A stretch of 64,000 nucleotides of DNA from Photobacterium aphoticum (GTDB lineage: Bacteria > Pseudomonadota > Gammaproteobacteria > Enterobacterales > Vibrionaceae). Shown here piece after piece: positions 36,615-44,574 of the stretch. The DNA is taken from the NCBI RefSeq assembly GCF_001029435.1, contig NZ_LDOV01000016.1:124001-188000 (forward strand). The letters run 5' to 3'. The position numbers were made by a program, and so were the translations under genes. The notes under the pieces were generated by a model. That model ran no database searches. It had not been told where the DNA came from and worked only from the letters and a program-made list of their open reading frames with translations. Numbering within the stretch: position 1 is the first letter of the stretch; each line of letters opens with the position of its first letter.

Positions 36615-37118
36615 ATGTCAAAAGAGGAAAGCGTCACATTAAAAGTCTACCGCCATTTTGGCGATATTCTGTGGTTACAATGGAAAAGAAAACAAACGCC
36701 ATTAACCCAGATAGCCCCCAACGAGGCCGTGATGAATGACAAAGCGAAACATCTTTTTCATTACCTGTGTGCGCAATATGATCAGATATCAGAAGATCTC
36801 GACACGCGCCCCTTTCCTGAGTTTTCTGAAACCATCCATCACCCGTTAGGGAGCTGCTTTGTACGTTGCCCGGTTGGCAGTCAGCGTTTTTCCATTGTAT
36901 CTGTTCACTTTGATCCCTCGGTAAGAGGACAAGGGGTCTTCACCCAGTTCCTTGATTACGTCAGAAGCCATCCGCACCACTACCAAGGCCTCGAAGTGGC
37001 GATCATTGAAAATAAGCACCTCGCCCATCGCCTGTTACATCGCGGATGGCAATACAAATCGCTGTTCAGCAAAATCTTCTTTTCCGAAAAACCAACGCTC
37101 ATTAGCGATTTTCAATAA
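36615..37118 (+). CDS. GNAT-like acetyltransferase
   Basis: A 167-residue protein with a GNAT core in its second half: RFSIVSVHFDPSVRGQGVFTQFLDY contains the beta-4 strand and the RGQG pyrophosphate loop, and LEVAIIENKHLAHRLLHRGW is the strand-helix that follows with the common Arg-Gly-Trp ending. The N-terminal half (KVYRHFGDILWLQWKRKQ) is less typical. Substrate unknown. The ATG at 36615 is used; the GTG three bases earlier is equally possible. It stands alone. Confidence 0.65.
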   Translation: MSKEESVTLKVYRHFGDILWLQWKRKQTPLTQIAPNEAVMNDKAKHLFHYLCAQYDQISEDLDTRPFPEFSETIHHPLGSCFVRCPVGSQRFSIVSVHFDPSVRGQGVFTQFLDYVRSHPHHYQGLEVAIIENKHLAHRLLHRGWQYKSLFSKIFFSEKPTLISDFQ

Positions 37119-37164
37119 AGTGGCCATATCGGTTTCATCATTGAGTATGAACGCCACATAAAAC

Positions 37165-37195
37165 GAAAAAGCCATCACTCCTAAGAGCAATGGCT
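37165..37195 (-). terminator. Terminator of the TetR/GNAT operon
   Basis: AGCCAT (37170-37175) pairs with ATGGCT (37190-37195), with inner CTC/GAG pairing; on the minus strand it runs into five T residues. Confidence 0.6.
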
Positions 37196-37222
37196 GAATA
37201 ATGTTGACTCACCTACGTGCAA

Positions 37223-37729
37223 TTACACCTGCTCGCTTGGCTCTTTCCACATAATGGGGTTGGCAAACGCCCCTGTGATACTTGATGCCGTTTCACCGAC
37301 TTGTGCCAACACACCTGGCGTTAATTCTTTCGCGAACCAGCATTCCACCGGCGCTTGGGTTTCTACCGGGAAGGCGACCTGATGCGGTGTGTTGTAACGC
37401 GTGGCGTAATGCATCGGGTCGCCCAGTACAAAAATCGCATCGGCATTGAGGTGTTTCTCGGCTTCCTCCATCAGTCGCGTTGCATAACGTTGGCCCTGAA
37501 AGTCAGGCAATACCGCTAGCGGTGCCATGATATAGCATTTCAAATGCGGCGCGTTGACTAACGTCATTGGGGTATAACACGCATGCGCAACACCCTCAAA
37601 CACGATGGAATAACTGCCTTCAGCGATCAGATCCTCAGCCAGTTCAGCATACAGCTTGGCATGACGCTCATCATAAATACCGCCCTCCGCTAAAAACGCT
37701 TCGTACTGGATTTGATATGGGGTTTTCAT
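37223..37729 (-). CDS. GNAT family N-acetyltransferase
   Basis: A 168-residue acetyltransferase. The acetyl-CoA-binding region is APLAVLPDFQGQRYATRLMEEAEKHL, with the Q-x-x-G-x-A-like loop QGQRYA; GDPMHYATRYNT matches the GDPxYYxRFGF strand of YhbS-like GNATs. It begins 17 bases after the TetR gene stop on the same strand and so is probably regulated by that TetR protein. The ATG giving MKTPYQ is taken; a TTG 15 bases before is possible. The substrate is unknown. Confidence 0.8.
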   Translation of the reverse strand: MKTPYQIQYEAFLAEGGIYDERHAKLYAELAEDLIAEGSYSIVFEGVAHACYTPMTLVNAPHLKCYIMAPLAVLPDFQGQRYATRLMEEAEKHLNADAIFVLGDPMHYATRYNTPHQVAFPVETQAPVECWFAKELTPGVLAQVGETASSITGAFANPIMWKEPSEQV

Positions 37730-37745
37730 TGTTCGTTTATCCAAC

Positions 37746-38330
37746 TTATAAATTAAGTAATAACAGATACTTGTTGATGAAGCGTTCTTTCATCGCTTCA
37801 AGCGGGTAGGCATCGCTGGCAGACTCGTCGGCAAACAAGTAGTTCAATGCAATGCCGTCGATTTCAGCAATCAGCAAGGGCGTATCAATCTCACAATTTG
37901 CCACTGGAACATCGCATAAAATGGTATTGAACGAGGCCAGCATCAGGTCATAACGCGCATCCAACAGATCTTTTAACATCAGACGCGTGGTTGGTTGGCA
38001 TTTCACCTGGTAATCCAACTGATAAAACAATTTCTGCTCTTCATCGGCCATCGACAAAAAGATCTGATCGACCAATTGAATGAATCGGGCTTTCGCTGAT
38101 GCATCATCACTCAGTGGCGCGGCACACTCACCGACTTCGGTGATGATCTCCGCCATACGCAGGAAAACGGCCCTGAGTAAATCTTCCTTATTTTTGAAGT
38201 GGTGAAACACCAATCCTTTCGACACATGTGCATGCTGACAAATTTGCGCAATCGACGTGTTCTCATAGCCTTGTGTCGCGAACAGCTCAATCGCCGCTTG
38301 AATGGTTTGTTGTTTTTTATCTGCTTTCAT
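37746..38330 (-). CDS. TetR family transcriptional regulator
   Basis: A 194-residue repressor. The N-terminal helix-turn-helix is typical: QTIQAAIELFATQGYENTSI, AQICQHAHVSKGLVFHHFKN, KEDLLRAVF. The C-terminal all-helical part is the ligand-binding and dimer domain. A palindrome with the form ACxGACCnnnnGGTCxGT lies about 100 bases upstream of its start and is likely its operator. It leads an operon with the GNAT gene. GAGGG precedes the ATG. Confidence 0.87.
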   Translation of the reverse strand: MKADKKQQTIQAAIELFATQGYENTSIAQICQHAHVSKGLVFHHFKNKEDLLRAVFLRMAEIITEVGECAAPLSDDASAKARFIQLVDQIFLSMADEEQKLFYQLDYQVKCQPTTRLMLKDLLDARYDLMLASFNTILCDVPVANCEIDTPLLIAEIDGIALNYLFADESASDAYPLEAMKERFINKYLLLLNL

Positions 38331-38429
38331 CTTTACCCTCACCGTCACTCAACCAGCACATGGCTCAGCCCAGATCTCACACGCTTCAACAGCCTGACTG
38401 CTCCAATGATTTCCCACCACAAAACACAA

Positions 38430-38447
38430 ACCGACCATCCGGTCTGT
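38430..38447. promoter_or_regulatory. TetR-type operator candidate
   Basis: ACCGACCATCCGGTCTGT is an 18-bp dyad with 7-base arms differing at one position, in the promoter region of the TetR gene. The size and GACC/GGTC core fit AcrR/TetR-type sites. Confidence 0.6.
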
Positions 38448-38533
38448 GTTTTTATGGCGCGATAGTAGCGGAAGGAATACGGGAGAGTAAGGGATTTCAA
38501 TGGACGAACACATGACGCGTCATCGGATGTTGA

Positions 38534-39415
38534 CTACAACGTTAATTGCGGTTGGATAAAATCAATAAACGCGGAAATGCGTTTCGCCACATTGGAGGAT
38601 TTGTAATACACCGCATTGACTTGCTCTCGACCCGTGTTCGTCAGCTTGTCATGCTCAAACAACGGGATTAGCCGCCCTTCTTCGATATCTTTTTTCACCA
38701 TGAAACCGGAGAGACACGCAATGCCATTCCCTGCTAACGCTAACTGCCTGACTGTCTCACCGTTACTGGACGTCAGCACAGGTTGTAGCGCTTGAAACCC
38801 TTTCAATGGCCAATGGTTAAGCACTTTGGGGCCTGAAAAGCCGATAGTTTCATGCTGCGTTAAGTCTGTCACTTTTTCCGGGACACCCCGTTTTGTCAGG
38901 TAATTCGGCGAGGCAACGATATACAACAGGCTGCTCCCGAGAGGTCTTGCATGCAACGTAGAATCACTCAATTGACCAATGCGAATCGCCAAATCGGTCT
39001 TCTTTTCCAGCAAATCCACGAACCCTTCATTCGACGTCAGTTCCAATTCAATGTCAGGGTATGCCTGCTTGAACGCTTTCACTAACGGAATGAGCTGATG
39101 AAACACAAATGGACTCGCCGCATCCACCCGTAGCCGTCCCTTCGGTAATTCTCCCCGAGCGATGATGTCTTCTTCAGCCCGTTGAATGTGCTGCAAACCT
39201 TCTCGCACCGATTCAATAAACTGACGCCCTTCATCCGTCAGTTCTATTCGGCGCGTGGTGCGATTCAATATCGAGACACCTAACTGCTTTTCGACTTTGC
39301 TTACCGCACGAGAAACACGAGCCACTTGCACATCTAACAACTCTGCCGCCGCAGAAAACCCACCGCTATCCACCACCGCCAGTAACATTTCTAAATCGTC
39401 CGACCGTGTCAACAT
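38534..39415 (-). CDS. LysR family transcriptional regulator
   Basis: A 293-residue regulator. The helix-turn-helix is DLEMLLAVVDSGGFSAAAEL with RVSRAVSKVEKQLGVSILNR, and the effector domain starts at LPKGRLRVDAASPFVFHQL, as in the CrgA/AaeR-like group. It is divergent from an MFS exporter gene, with a perfect AT-rich dyad between them, so control of the exporter is likely. Start chosen at MLTRSDDL because GAGGAG sits six bases upstream. Confidence 0.87.
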   Translation of the reverse strand: MLTRSDDLEMLLAVVDSGGFSAAAELLDVQVARVSRAVSKVEKQLGVSILNRTTRRIELTDEGRQFIESVREGLQHIQRAEEDIIARGELPKGRLRVDAASPFVFHQLIPLVKAFKQAYPDIELELTSNEGFVDLLEKKTDLAIRIGQLSDSTLHARPLGSSLLYIVASPNYLTKRGVPEKVTDLTQHETIGFSGPKVLNHWPLKGFQALQPVLTSSNGETVRQLALAGNGIACLSGFMVKKDIEEGRLIPLFEHDKLTNTGREQVNAVYYKSSNVAKRISAFIDFIQPQLTL

Positions 39416-39481
39416 GTCATGCTCCTCACGCAACGTCATTCAAATGGGCTAATGATACCGCCACTGCCATTATTGCATTTA

Positions 39482-39500
39482 TAACAAATATCATTTGTTA
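39482..39500. promoter_or_regulatory. LysR-type operator candidate
   Basis: TAACAAATATCATTTGTTA has perfect 8-base arms around ATC, midway between the divergent LysR and MFS genes; a further half-site AACAAATG lies near 39520. Confidence 0.6.
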
Positions 39501-39620
39501 AATAGCCCGTTTTTCACAACAAATGAACTCCGCATAATGCCTCCCAACGAAACGCAGCACGGTATGACGCACACAACGCTACCGTGATGCAACCCTAACC
39601 TGACAACAGTGAGTCATCGT

Positions 39621-40814
39621 ATGCCTGTCGCCCTTCTTGCATTGACGCTCAGCGCCTTTGCTATCGGAACCACAGAGTTTGTCATCGTGGGATTAATCCC
39701 CACAATGGCGGCCGATTTACACGTATCTTTACCTTCTGCAGGCTTGTTAGTGAGCCTTTATGCGCTTGGCGTTGCCATTGGCGCCCCCGTTTTAACAGCG
39801 CTAACCGGTCAATGGAATCGTAAACATGTCTTGCTTGCCGTGATGTCATTATTTGTCATCGGCAACGTATTAGCGTGGCAAGCGCCGGGGTACAACACCT
39901 TGATTGTGGCCCGCATTTTAACGGGCCTCGCACACGGCGTGTTTTTCTCGATTGGTTCCACCATTGCCACAGGCTTGGTGTCCAAAGAAAAAGCCGCCAG
40001 CGCGATTGCGATCATGTTTACCGGCTTAACCGTTGCACTGGTGACCGGTGTGCCGCTAGGGACCTACATCGGCCAATCTTTTGGTTGGGAAGCCACCTTC
40101 TTAACCGTTGCGATTTTGGGTTTGATAGCCTTAATTGGCAGCGCATTTTTGGTGCCCAATAACCTTAAACAGCCACCCGCAGCGAAACTGTCTGCCCAGC
40201 TAAAAGTATTAACACAACCCCGTTTATTACTGGTTTATGCCATAACTGCACTGGGTTACGGCGGCACCTTTACCGCATTTACTTTTTTAGCCCCCATCTT
40301 GGAACAAGTGGCTGGCTTTAATGCCAATGCCATCAGCCTGATCATGTTGGTGTACGGTGTGTCAGTGACGATCGGTAATATCTGGGGCGGTAAAATGGCC
40401 GATAAAATGGGGCCAATTAAAGCACTCACCATTATCTTTTCCGGTCTCGCGGCGGTGTTGCTGGTGTTTAACGTGACAGCCGTTCACCCTGTCGCTGCGG
40501 TAGCAACCATTCTGGTATGGGGCGCCTTTGCATTCGGCAACGTTCCGGGGCTACAGGTCTATGTGGTGAAACTGGCAGAAAAATATACACCAGATGCTGT
40601 CGATGTCGCTTCCGGTTTGAACATTGCCGCCTTTAACGTCGGTATCGCACTGGGATCTTGGGGAGGCGGTATGATTGTCGCCAAAGCCGGGTTGATGAAT
40701 ACGCCTTGGGCTGGAGCGGTTATTGTGCTGGTTGCATTGGGTTTGACCCGATTCAGTGGTCGACTAGATAAACACGAAGAAACGTTAGAAGCGGTACCGT
40801 CTAACGGGATGTGA
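39621..40814 (+). CDS. MFS exporter, DHA1 (AraJ/YdhP-like)
   Basis: A 397-residue, twelve-helix major facilitator. It begins PVALLALTLSAFAIGTTEFV, the IGTTEF motif of the AraJ/YdhP/SotB sugar- and drug-efflux branch. Other signs are GRWNRK-like GQWNRKHVLL in loop 2-3, ILTGLAHGVFFSIGST and GVPLGTYIGQSFGWEATFL (motif C). Likely role: efflux of sugars or drugs by proton antiport, in the inner membrane. An in-frame GTG lies 12 bases upstream; the ATG is taken for fit with the family. It is divergent from a LysR gene, presumed regulator. Confidence 0.82.
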   Translation: MPVALLALTLSAFAIGTTEFVIVGLIPTMAADLHVSLPSAGLLVSLYALGVAIGAPVLTALTGQWNRKHVLLAVMSLFVIGNVLAWQAPGYNTLIVARILTGLAHGVFFSIGSTIATGLVSKEKAASAIAIMFTGLTVALVTGVPLGTYIGQSFGWEATFLTVAILGLIALIGSAFLVPNNLKQPPAAKLSAQLKVLTQPRLLLVYAITALGYGGTFTAFTFLAPILEQVAGFNANAISLIMLVYGVSVTIGNIWGGKMADKMGPIKALTIIFSGLAAVLLVFNVTAVHPVAAVATILVWGAFAFGNVPGLQVYVVKLAEKYTPDAVDVASGLNIAAFNVGIALGSWGGGMIVAKAGLMNTPWAGAVIVLVALGLTRFSGRLDKHEETLEAVPSNGM

Positions 40815-40840
40815 TCCCCTTCAGCTCACCGCTATAAAAG

Positions 40841-40927
40841 AAGTAAATTGCTAAATAAGTAAATTGCTAAATAGATAAGTAAATTGCTAAATAAGTAAAT
40901 TGCTAAATAGATAAGTAAATAATAGAT
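40841..40927. repeat. Tandem 36-bp repeat, two perfect copies plus a partial
   Basis: Copies at 40841-40876 and 40877-40912 are identical; 40913-40927 is a shortened copy. Each unit is itself two 16-base words, AAGTAAATTGCTAAAT, the second followed by AGAT. It lies between the MFS stop and a terminator. Confidence 0.9.
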
Positions 40928-40963
40928 AGGCCAATGTGGACATGCACATTGGCCTTTATTTTA
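40928..40963. terminator. Terminator of the MFS gene
   Basis: AGGCCAATGTG (40928-40938) pairs perfectly with CACATTGGCCT (40945-40955) and is followed by TTATTTTATT. The LacI-type gene converges on it. Confidence 0.85.
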
Positions 40964-40982
40964 TTGCCATACCACGGAGTGC

Positions 40983-42053
40983 CTACAACAACCGCATCGC
41001 CTGTTCGAGCAATTGCTTGGCTTGTGCCACGTTATCGTTATTAGCGGCATTCACAGAAGGTGCAGCGCTGTTCATCGAACTCACACGGGCTATCAACGCC
41101 ACATCCAATTCCACATCCAACGGCTGACCATCATCGACCAAGTGCAATACCTGATCGACCGCGATACGGCCATGTTCAGTGAAATTTTGTTTCACCGTCG
41201 TCAATGGCGGCAAGAAAAACTCGCTGTCTTCGGTGCCATCGAACCCGACCACAGCCACCGTATTGGGCACATCAATGCCGTGTTCATGCAACGCGCGCAA
41301 AACGCCCAACGCCATCTGATCGTTCGCCACCAGCACCGCATCAAAAAAGCAGGTTTGCGCCAATGCTGCACACATGGCTTGATAGCCGCCTGCCGCCAAC
41401 CAATTCCCTTGCTGAATGCCCACAATGGTCGCCTTCGCCGCCGTCAGTACCGCTTGCCAGGTTTCGCAACGCGCACTGGAGGCATAAGACTCAGCCGGGC
41501 CGGTGATCAGCAGAAAACGCTGACGGCCTTGTGCCAGTAAATGCTCCGCTCCTAACGTTGCCCCTGCACGGTTCGCACTGCACACACGGTGTACGTTGGC
41601 TTGTTTAGGTACGTCAATAAATAACAAATCATACTGACTGTATTTTTGTGTCAGTAGCTCCGCAAACGCGGCAGATACCGGTATGTTCAATACAATTGAC
41701 GACACTTTCTGGCCAATCAATTCCCTGACGGCAGATTCAATTTCCTGCTCGCACACATTATCAACCGCAGCAATGGCTGTGGCATAGCCCAATTCATGGG
41801 CACGTAACCGGATACCGTTATTGATCATCCCCGCACCGTGGAATGACATATTCAACGACACCACCCCAATCAGGTTTTGATTGGCTTTCAACGATTGCGC
41901 CGCCTTGTTGGGTACATACCCCAACTGCTCAATGGCCGCCAACACTCTGATTTTTGTCTTTTCGGACACATTATCTGAACCATTGGTCACGCGCGACACG
42001 GTTTGTGTCGATACACCCGCCAAATCAGCAACATCTTTAAACGTTACAGTCAT
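40983..42053 (-). CDS. LacI family repressor of the second alpha-galactosidase locus
   Basis: A 356-residue LacI-family protein. The headpiece is MTVTFKDVADLAGVSTQTVS with RVTNGSDNVSEKTK, then the hinge YVPNKAAQSLKANQNLIGVV (Ala/Ser-Leu of the minor-groove helix present), and a sugar-binding core with VANDQMALGVLRALHEHG, VAVVGFDGTEDSEFFLPPLTTV. It resembles LacI/EbgR more than GalR. It is divergent from a GH36 gene, and three similar dyads lie in the shared region. A C-terminal tail (SVNAANNDNVAQAKQLLEQAMRLL, here described as a Leu-rich helix) recalls the LacI tetramerisation helix. Start at MTVTFKD is chosen over an earlier codon at 42071. Confidence 0.88.
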   Translation of the reverse strand: MTVTFKDVADLAGVSTQTVSRVTNGSDNVSEKTKIRVLAAIEQLGYVPNKAAQSLKANQNLIGVVSLNMSFHGAGMINNGIRLRAHELGYATAIAAVDNVCEQEIESAVRELIGQKVSSIVLNIPVSAAFAELLTQKYSQYDLLFIDVPKQANVHRVCSANRAGATLGAEHLLAQGRQRFLLITGPAESYASSARCETWQAVLTAAKATIVGIQQGNWLAAGGYQAMCAALAQTCFFDAVLVANDQMALGVLRALHEHGIDVPNTVAVVGFDGTEDSEFFLPPLTTVKQNFTEHGRIAVDQVLHLVDDGQPLDVELDVALIARVSSMNSAAPSVNAANNDNVAQAKQLLEQAMRLL

Positions 42054-42158
42054 GCACTCTCCACCATGCACTGTCTACCTTGCTACATACCCCACGCACT
42101 TTTCACGTTGTACCCGCTGGTATGCTTCACATTCTTGTCGCGCAGTGTAGCACGACAT

Positions 42159-42322
42159 GAAAATTGTTTTCGGTCGACATAAATGTTTTTGAAAACATTT
42201 GGTGATCGCACGCACAAAACCCCATCTAAACGCTGCATTAGATCACATTTAGTACAGATTTCGCTATTTAATACGCGAATATTTCCGATACCGTAATGAA
42301 CAAATGTTATCGAAAACAATTT
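42159..42322. promoter_or_regulatory. LacI-type operators in the divergent region
   Basis: Three related dyads: GAAAATTGTTTTC (42159-42171), AAATGTTTTTGAAAACATTT (42181-42200, 9 of 10 arm bases match) and an imperfect copy at 42302-42322 next to the ribosome-binding site of the alpha-galactosidase. The form differs from the GalR sites by lacking a CG centre in the main dyad. A CRP half-site TCACA is at 42243-42247. Confidence 0.55.
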
Positions 42323-42331
42323 AGGATCATC

Positions 42332-44437
42332 ATGGCTACTTCATTACTGCACCTACACAGCAAAAACCTGAGCGTTGTGTTCAAGTTGGGTCGGATCCCA
42401 GAGATCATCCATTGGGGCAATAAGATCACCCATATCGACGAAGACTTACTGCTGGCAACCGAACGTCCTATCAGTCAGGCACGTTTGGATGTGGATGTCC
42501 CACTGAGCATTTGTCCTGAATTGGGCGCGGGTCACTTCAACGCCCCTGGGTTAGAGGGTCACCGTAATGGCAAAGATTTTGCGCCGGTCTTCCAGCTAGA
42601 AAAGCACACCGTTACCGACAACAGCGTGACCTTTGAGTTGGCCGACCGCATCGCCCAATTGGCACTGACGGTCACCTTCACCTTGGATCACGACAGCGAC
42701 GTACTGCAACAGCAATTGCATATCGAAAACATCGGCGACACGCCTTACCAGTTAGACAAACTGGCGTGCACCATTCCGCTGCCTTACCACGCAAAAGAGT
42801 TAATGACGTTCCACGGCCGCTGGTGTCAGGAGTTTCAAACCCAGCGTTTGGGCTTTGAACACGGTGGCTTCGTGCAGGAAAACCGTCGTGGCCGTACCTC
42901 TCACGAAAACTTCCCGGGCTTGTTTGCCGGCGCGAAAGGCTTTAGTGAGCAAAGCGGTCAGGTATGGGGTTTCCATTTAGGTTGGAGTGGTAACCACCGC
43001 TTGCGTGCCGATGTGCGCAGTGACGGTCGCCGTTTCATTCAGGCCAGCGAATTGTTGCTGTCCGGCGAAATGCTGCTTGAGCCAAACGCCACCTACACCA
43101 CACCAGTGCTGTACAGCACCTTCAGCGCAGAAGGCTTGAACGGTATTTCGACCCGCTTCCACCAGTTTGTCCGCCAGCAGATTGTCTCGTTCCCGAACAA
43201 CAAAGTGCGTCCGGTGCATTTGAATACCTGGGAAGGGATCTACTTTGATCATAACCCTAAGTACATCATGCAGATGGCGACAGAAGCCGCCAAGATTGGT
43301 GTAGAACGCTTCATTATCGATGACGGTTGGTTTATCGGCCGCGATGGCGAACGCACTGCGCTGGGTGACTGGTACTTGGACGAAAACAAATACCCGAACG
43401 GCCTCGAGCCAGTCATTGCCCACGTGAACGCGCAAGGCATGGAATTTGGCCTGTGGGTTGAGCCTGAAATGGTCAGCCAAGATTCTCGTCTGTTCCGTCA
43501 GCACCCGGATTGGGTATTGGGTGTGGACGGCTATCAGCAGCCTTCTGGTCGCTGGCAGTACGTGTTGAACCTGCAACATGAAGACTGCTTCAACTACCTG
43601 TTTGAGCGTTTGGATGATCTGCTAAGCCGCTACGACATCGGCTACCTAAAATGGGACATGAACCGCGAACTCGTGCAGCCAGCCCACCAAGACAAAGCCG
43701 CCGTGCACGGTCAAACCGAGGCGCTTTACCGTCTGCTGGATACCCTGCGCGCCAAACACCCTGACGTGGAAATCGAATCATGTTCTTCCGGTGGTGGCCG
43801 CATCGACTTTGAAATCCTCAAGCGTACCCACCGCTTCTGGGCGTCTGACTGTAACGATGCCCTTGAGCGTCAGACCATTCAGCGCGGCATGAGCTACTTC
43901 TTCCCGCCGGAAGTGATGGGCGCGCACATTGGTCCGGCAGAGTGCCATTCCACCAACCGTAAGCACCACATCAACATGCGTGGTGTAACCGCCCTACAAG
44001 GTCACATGGGGGTAGAGCTGGATCCGGTGAAAGAGTCGGATGAAGAAAAACAAGCGTTTGCCAAATACATCACCCTGCACAAAGCACACCGTGACTTGAT
44101 CCACAGCGGTCGCAGCTTCCGTCTGGATGCCGCCGACGAACGTCAGTTTATCTACGGGGTGGAAAACCACGATGAAATGCTGATCACCGTATGTCAGTTA
44201 GCGATGCCATCACACGCTTTGCCAGCCCCTGTGCGCATCAGCTGTGTGGAACCCGATGCAACCTACTCTGTGCGCATTCTGGAAATGCCGCAAACGTCGT
44301 TCCAGCTGATGAAACAACGCCCGGCATGGTTGGATAAAACCATTGTGCTTACCGGCGATAACCTGCGCGAAATCGGCCTGACCCTGCCGATCCTCGACCC
44401 GGAAAGCGCCCTGATCCTGCACCTGAAAAAACAATGA
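42332..44437 (+). CDS. GH36 alpha-galactosidase (second copy)
   Basis: A 701-residue cytoplasmic GH36 enzyme, paralogous to the one at 24-26 kb over its whole length. Motifs: PELGAGHFNAPGLEGHRNGK, NTWEGIYFDHNPKY, RFIIDDGWFIGRDGE, EFGLWVEPEM, GYLKWDMNREL (nucleophile Asp442), ESCSSGGGRID and RFWASDCNDALERQ (acid/base Asp506). The earlier in-frame ATG at 42296 lies on an operator-like dyad; ATG 42332 has AGGA six bases upstream and begins the beta-sandwich domain. It is followed by a Na+/solute symporter gene, giving an uptake and hydrolysis pair under a local LacI-type repressor. Confidence 0.92.
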   Translation: MATSLLHLHSKNLSVVFKLGRIPEIIHWGNKITHIDEDLLLATERPISQARLDVDVPLSICPELGAGHFNAPGLEGHRNGKDFAPVFQLEKHTVTDNSVTFELADRIAQLALTVTFTLDHDSDVLQQQLHIENIGDTPYQLDKLACTIPLPYHAKELMTFHGRWCQEFQTQRLGFEHGGFVQENRRGRTSHENFPGLFAGAKGFSEQSGQVWGFHLGWSGNHRLRADVRSDGRRFIQASELLLSGEMLLEPNATYTTPVLYSTFSAEGLNGISTRFHQFVRQQIVSFPNNKVRPVHLNTWEGIYFDHNPKYIMQMATEAAKIGVERFIIDDGWFIGRDGERTALGDWYLDENKYPNGLEPVIAHVNAQGMEFGLWVEPEMVSQDSRLFRQHPDWVLGVDGYQQPSGRWQYVLNLQHEDCFNYLFERLDDLLSRYDIGYLKWDMNRELVQPAHQDKAAVHGQTEALYRLLDTLRAKHPDVEIESCSSGGGRIDFEILKRTHRFWASDCNDALERQTIQRGMSYFFPPEVMGAHIGPAECHSTNRKHHINMRGVTALQGHMGVELDPVKESDEEKQAFAKYITLHKAHRDLIHSGRSFRLDAADERQFIYGVENHDEMLITVCQLAMPSHALPAPVRISCVEPDATYSVRILEMPQTSFQLMKQRPAWLDKTIVLTGDNLREIGLTLPILDPESALILHLKKQ

Positions 44438-44574
44438 TTGCACCATATTACCTCGCCGTATAACACCCTACGGCGAGGTAAACGACACAAGAAAAAGAAA
44501 CAAAAACAGCGCCATAGTAAGTGATCCATAACCCGGTGGTACCGCTCGGTGCCACCGACTACAAGGAACGAAAG

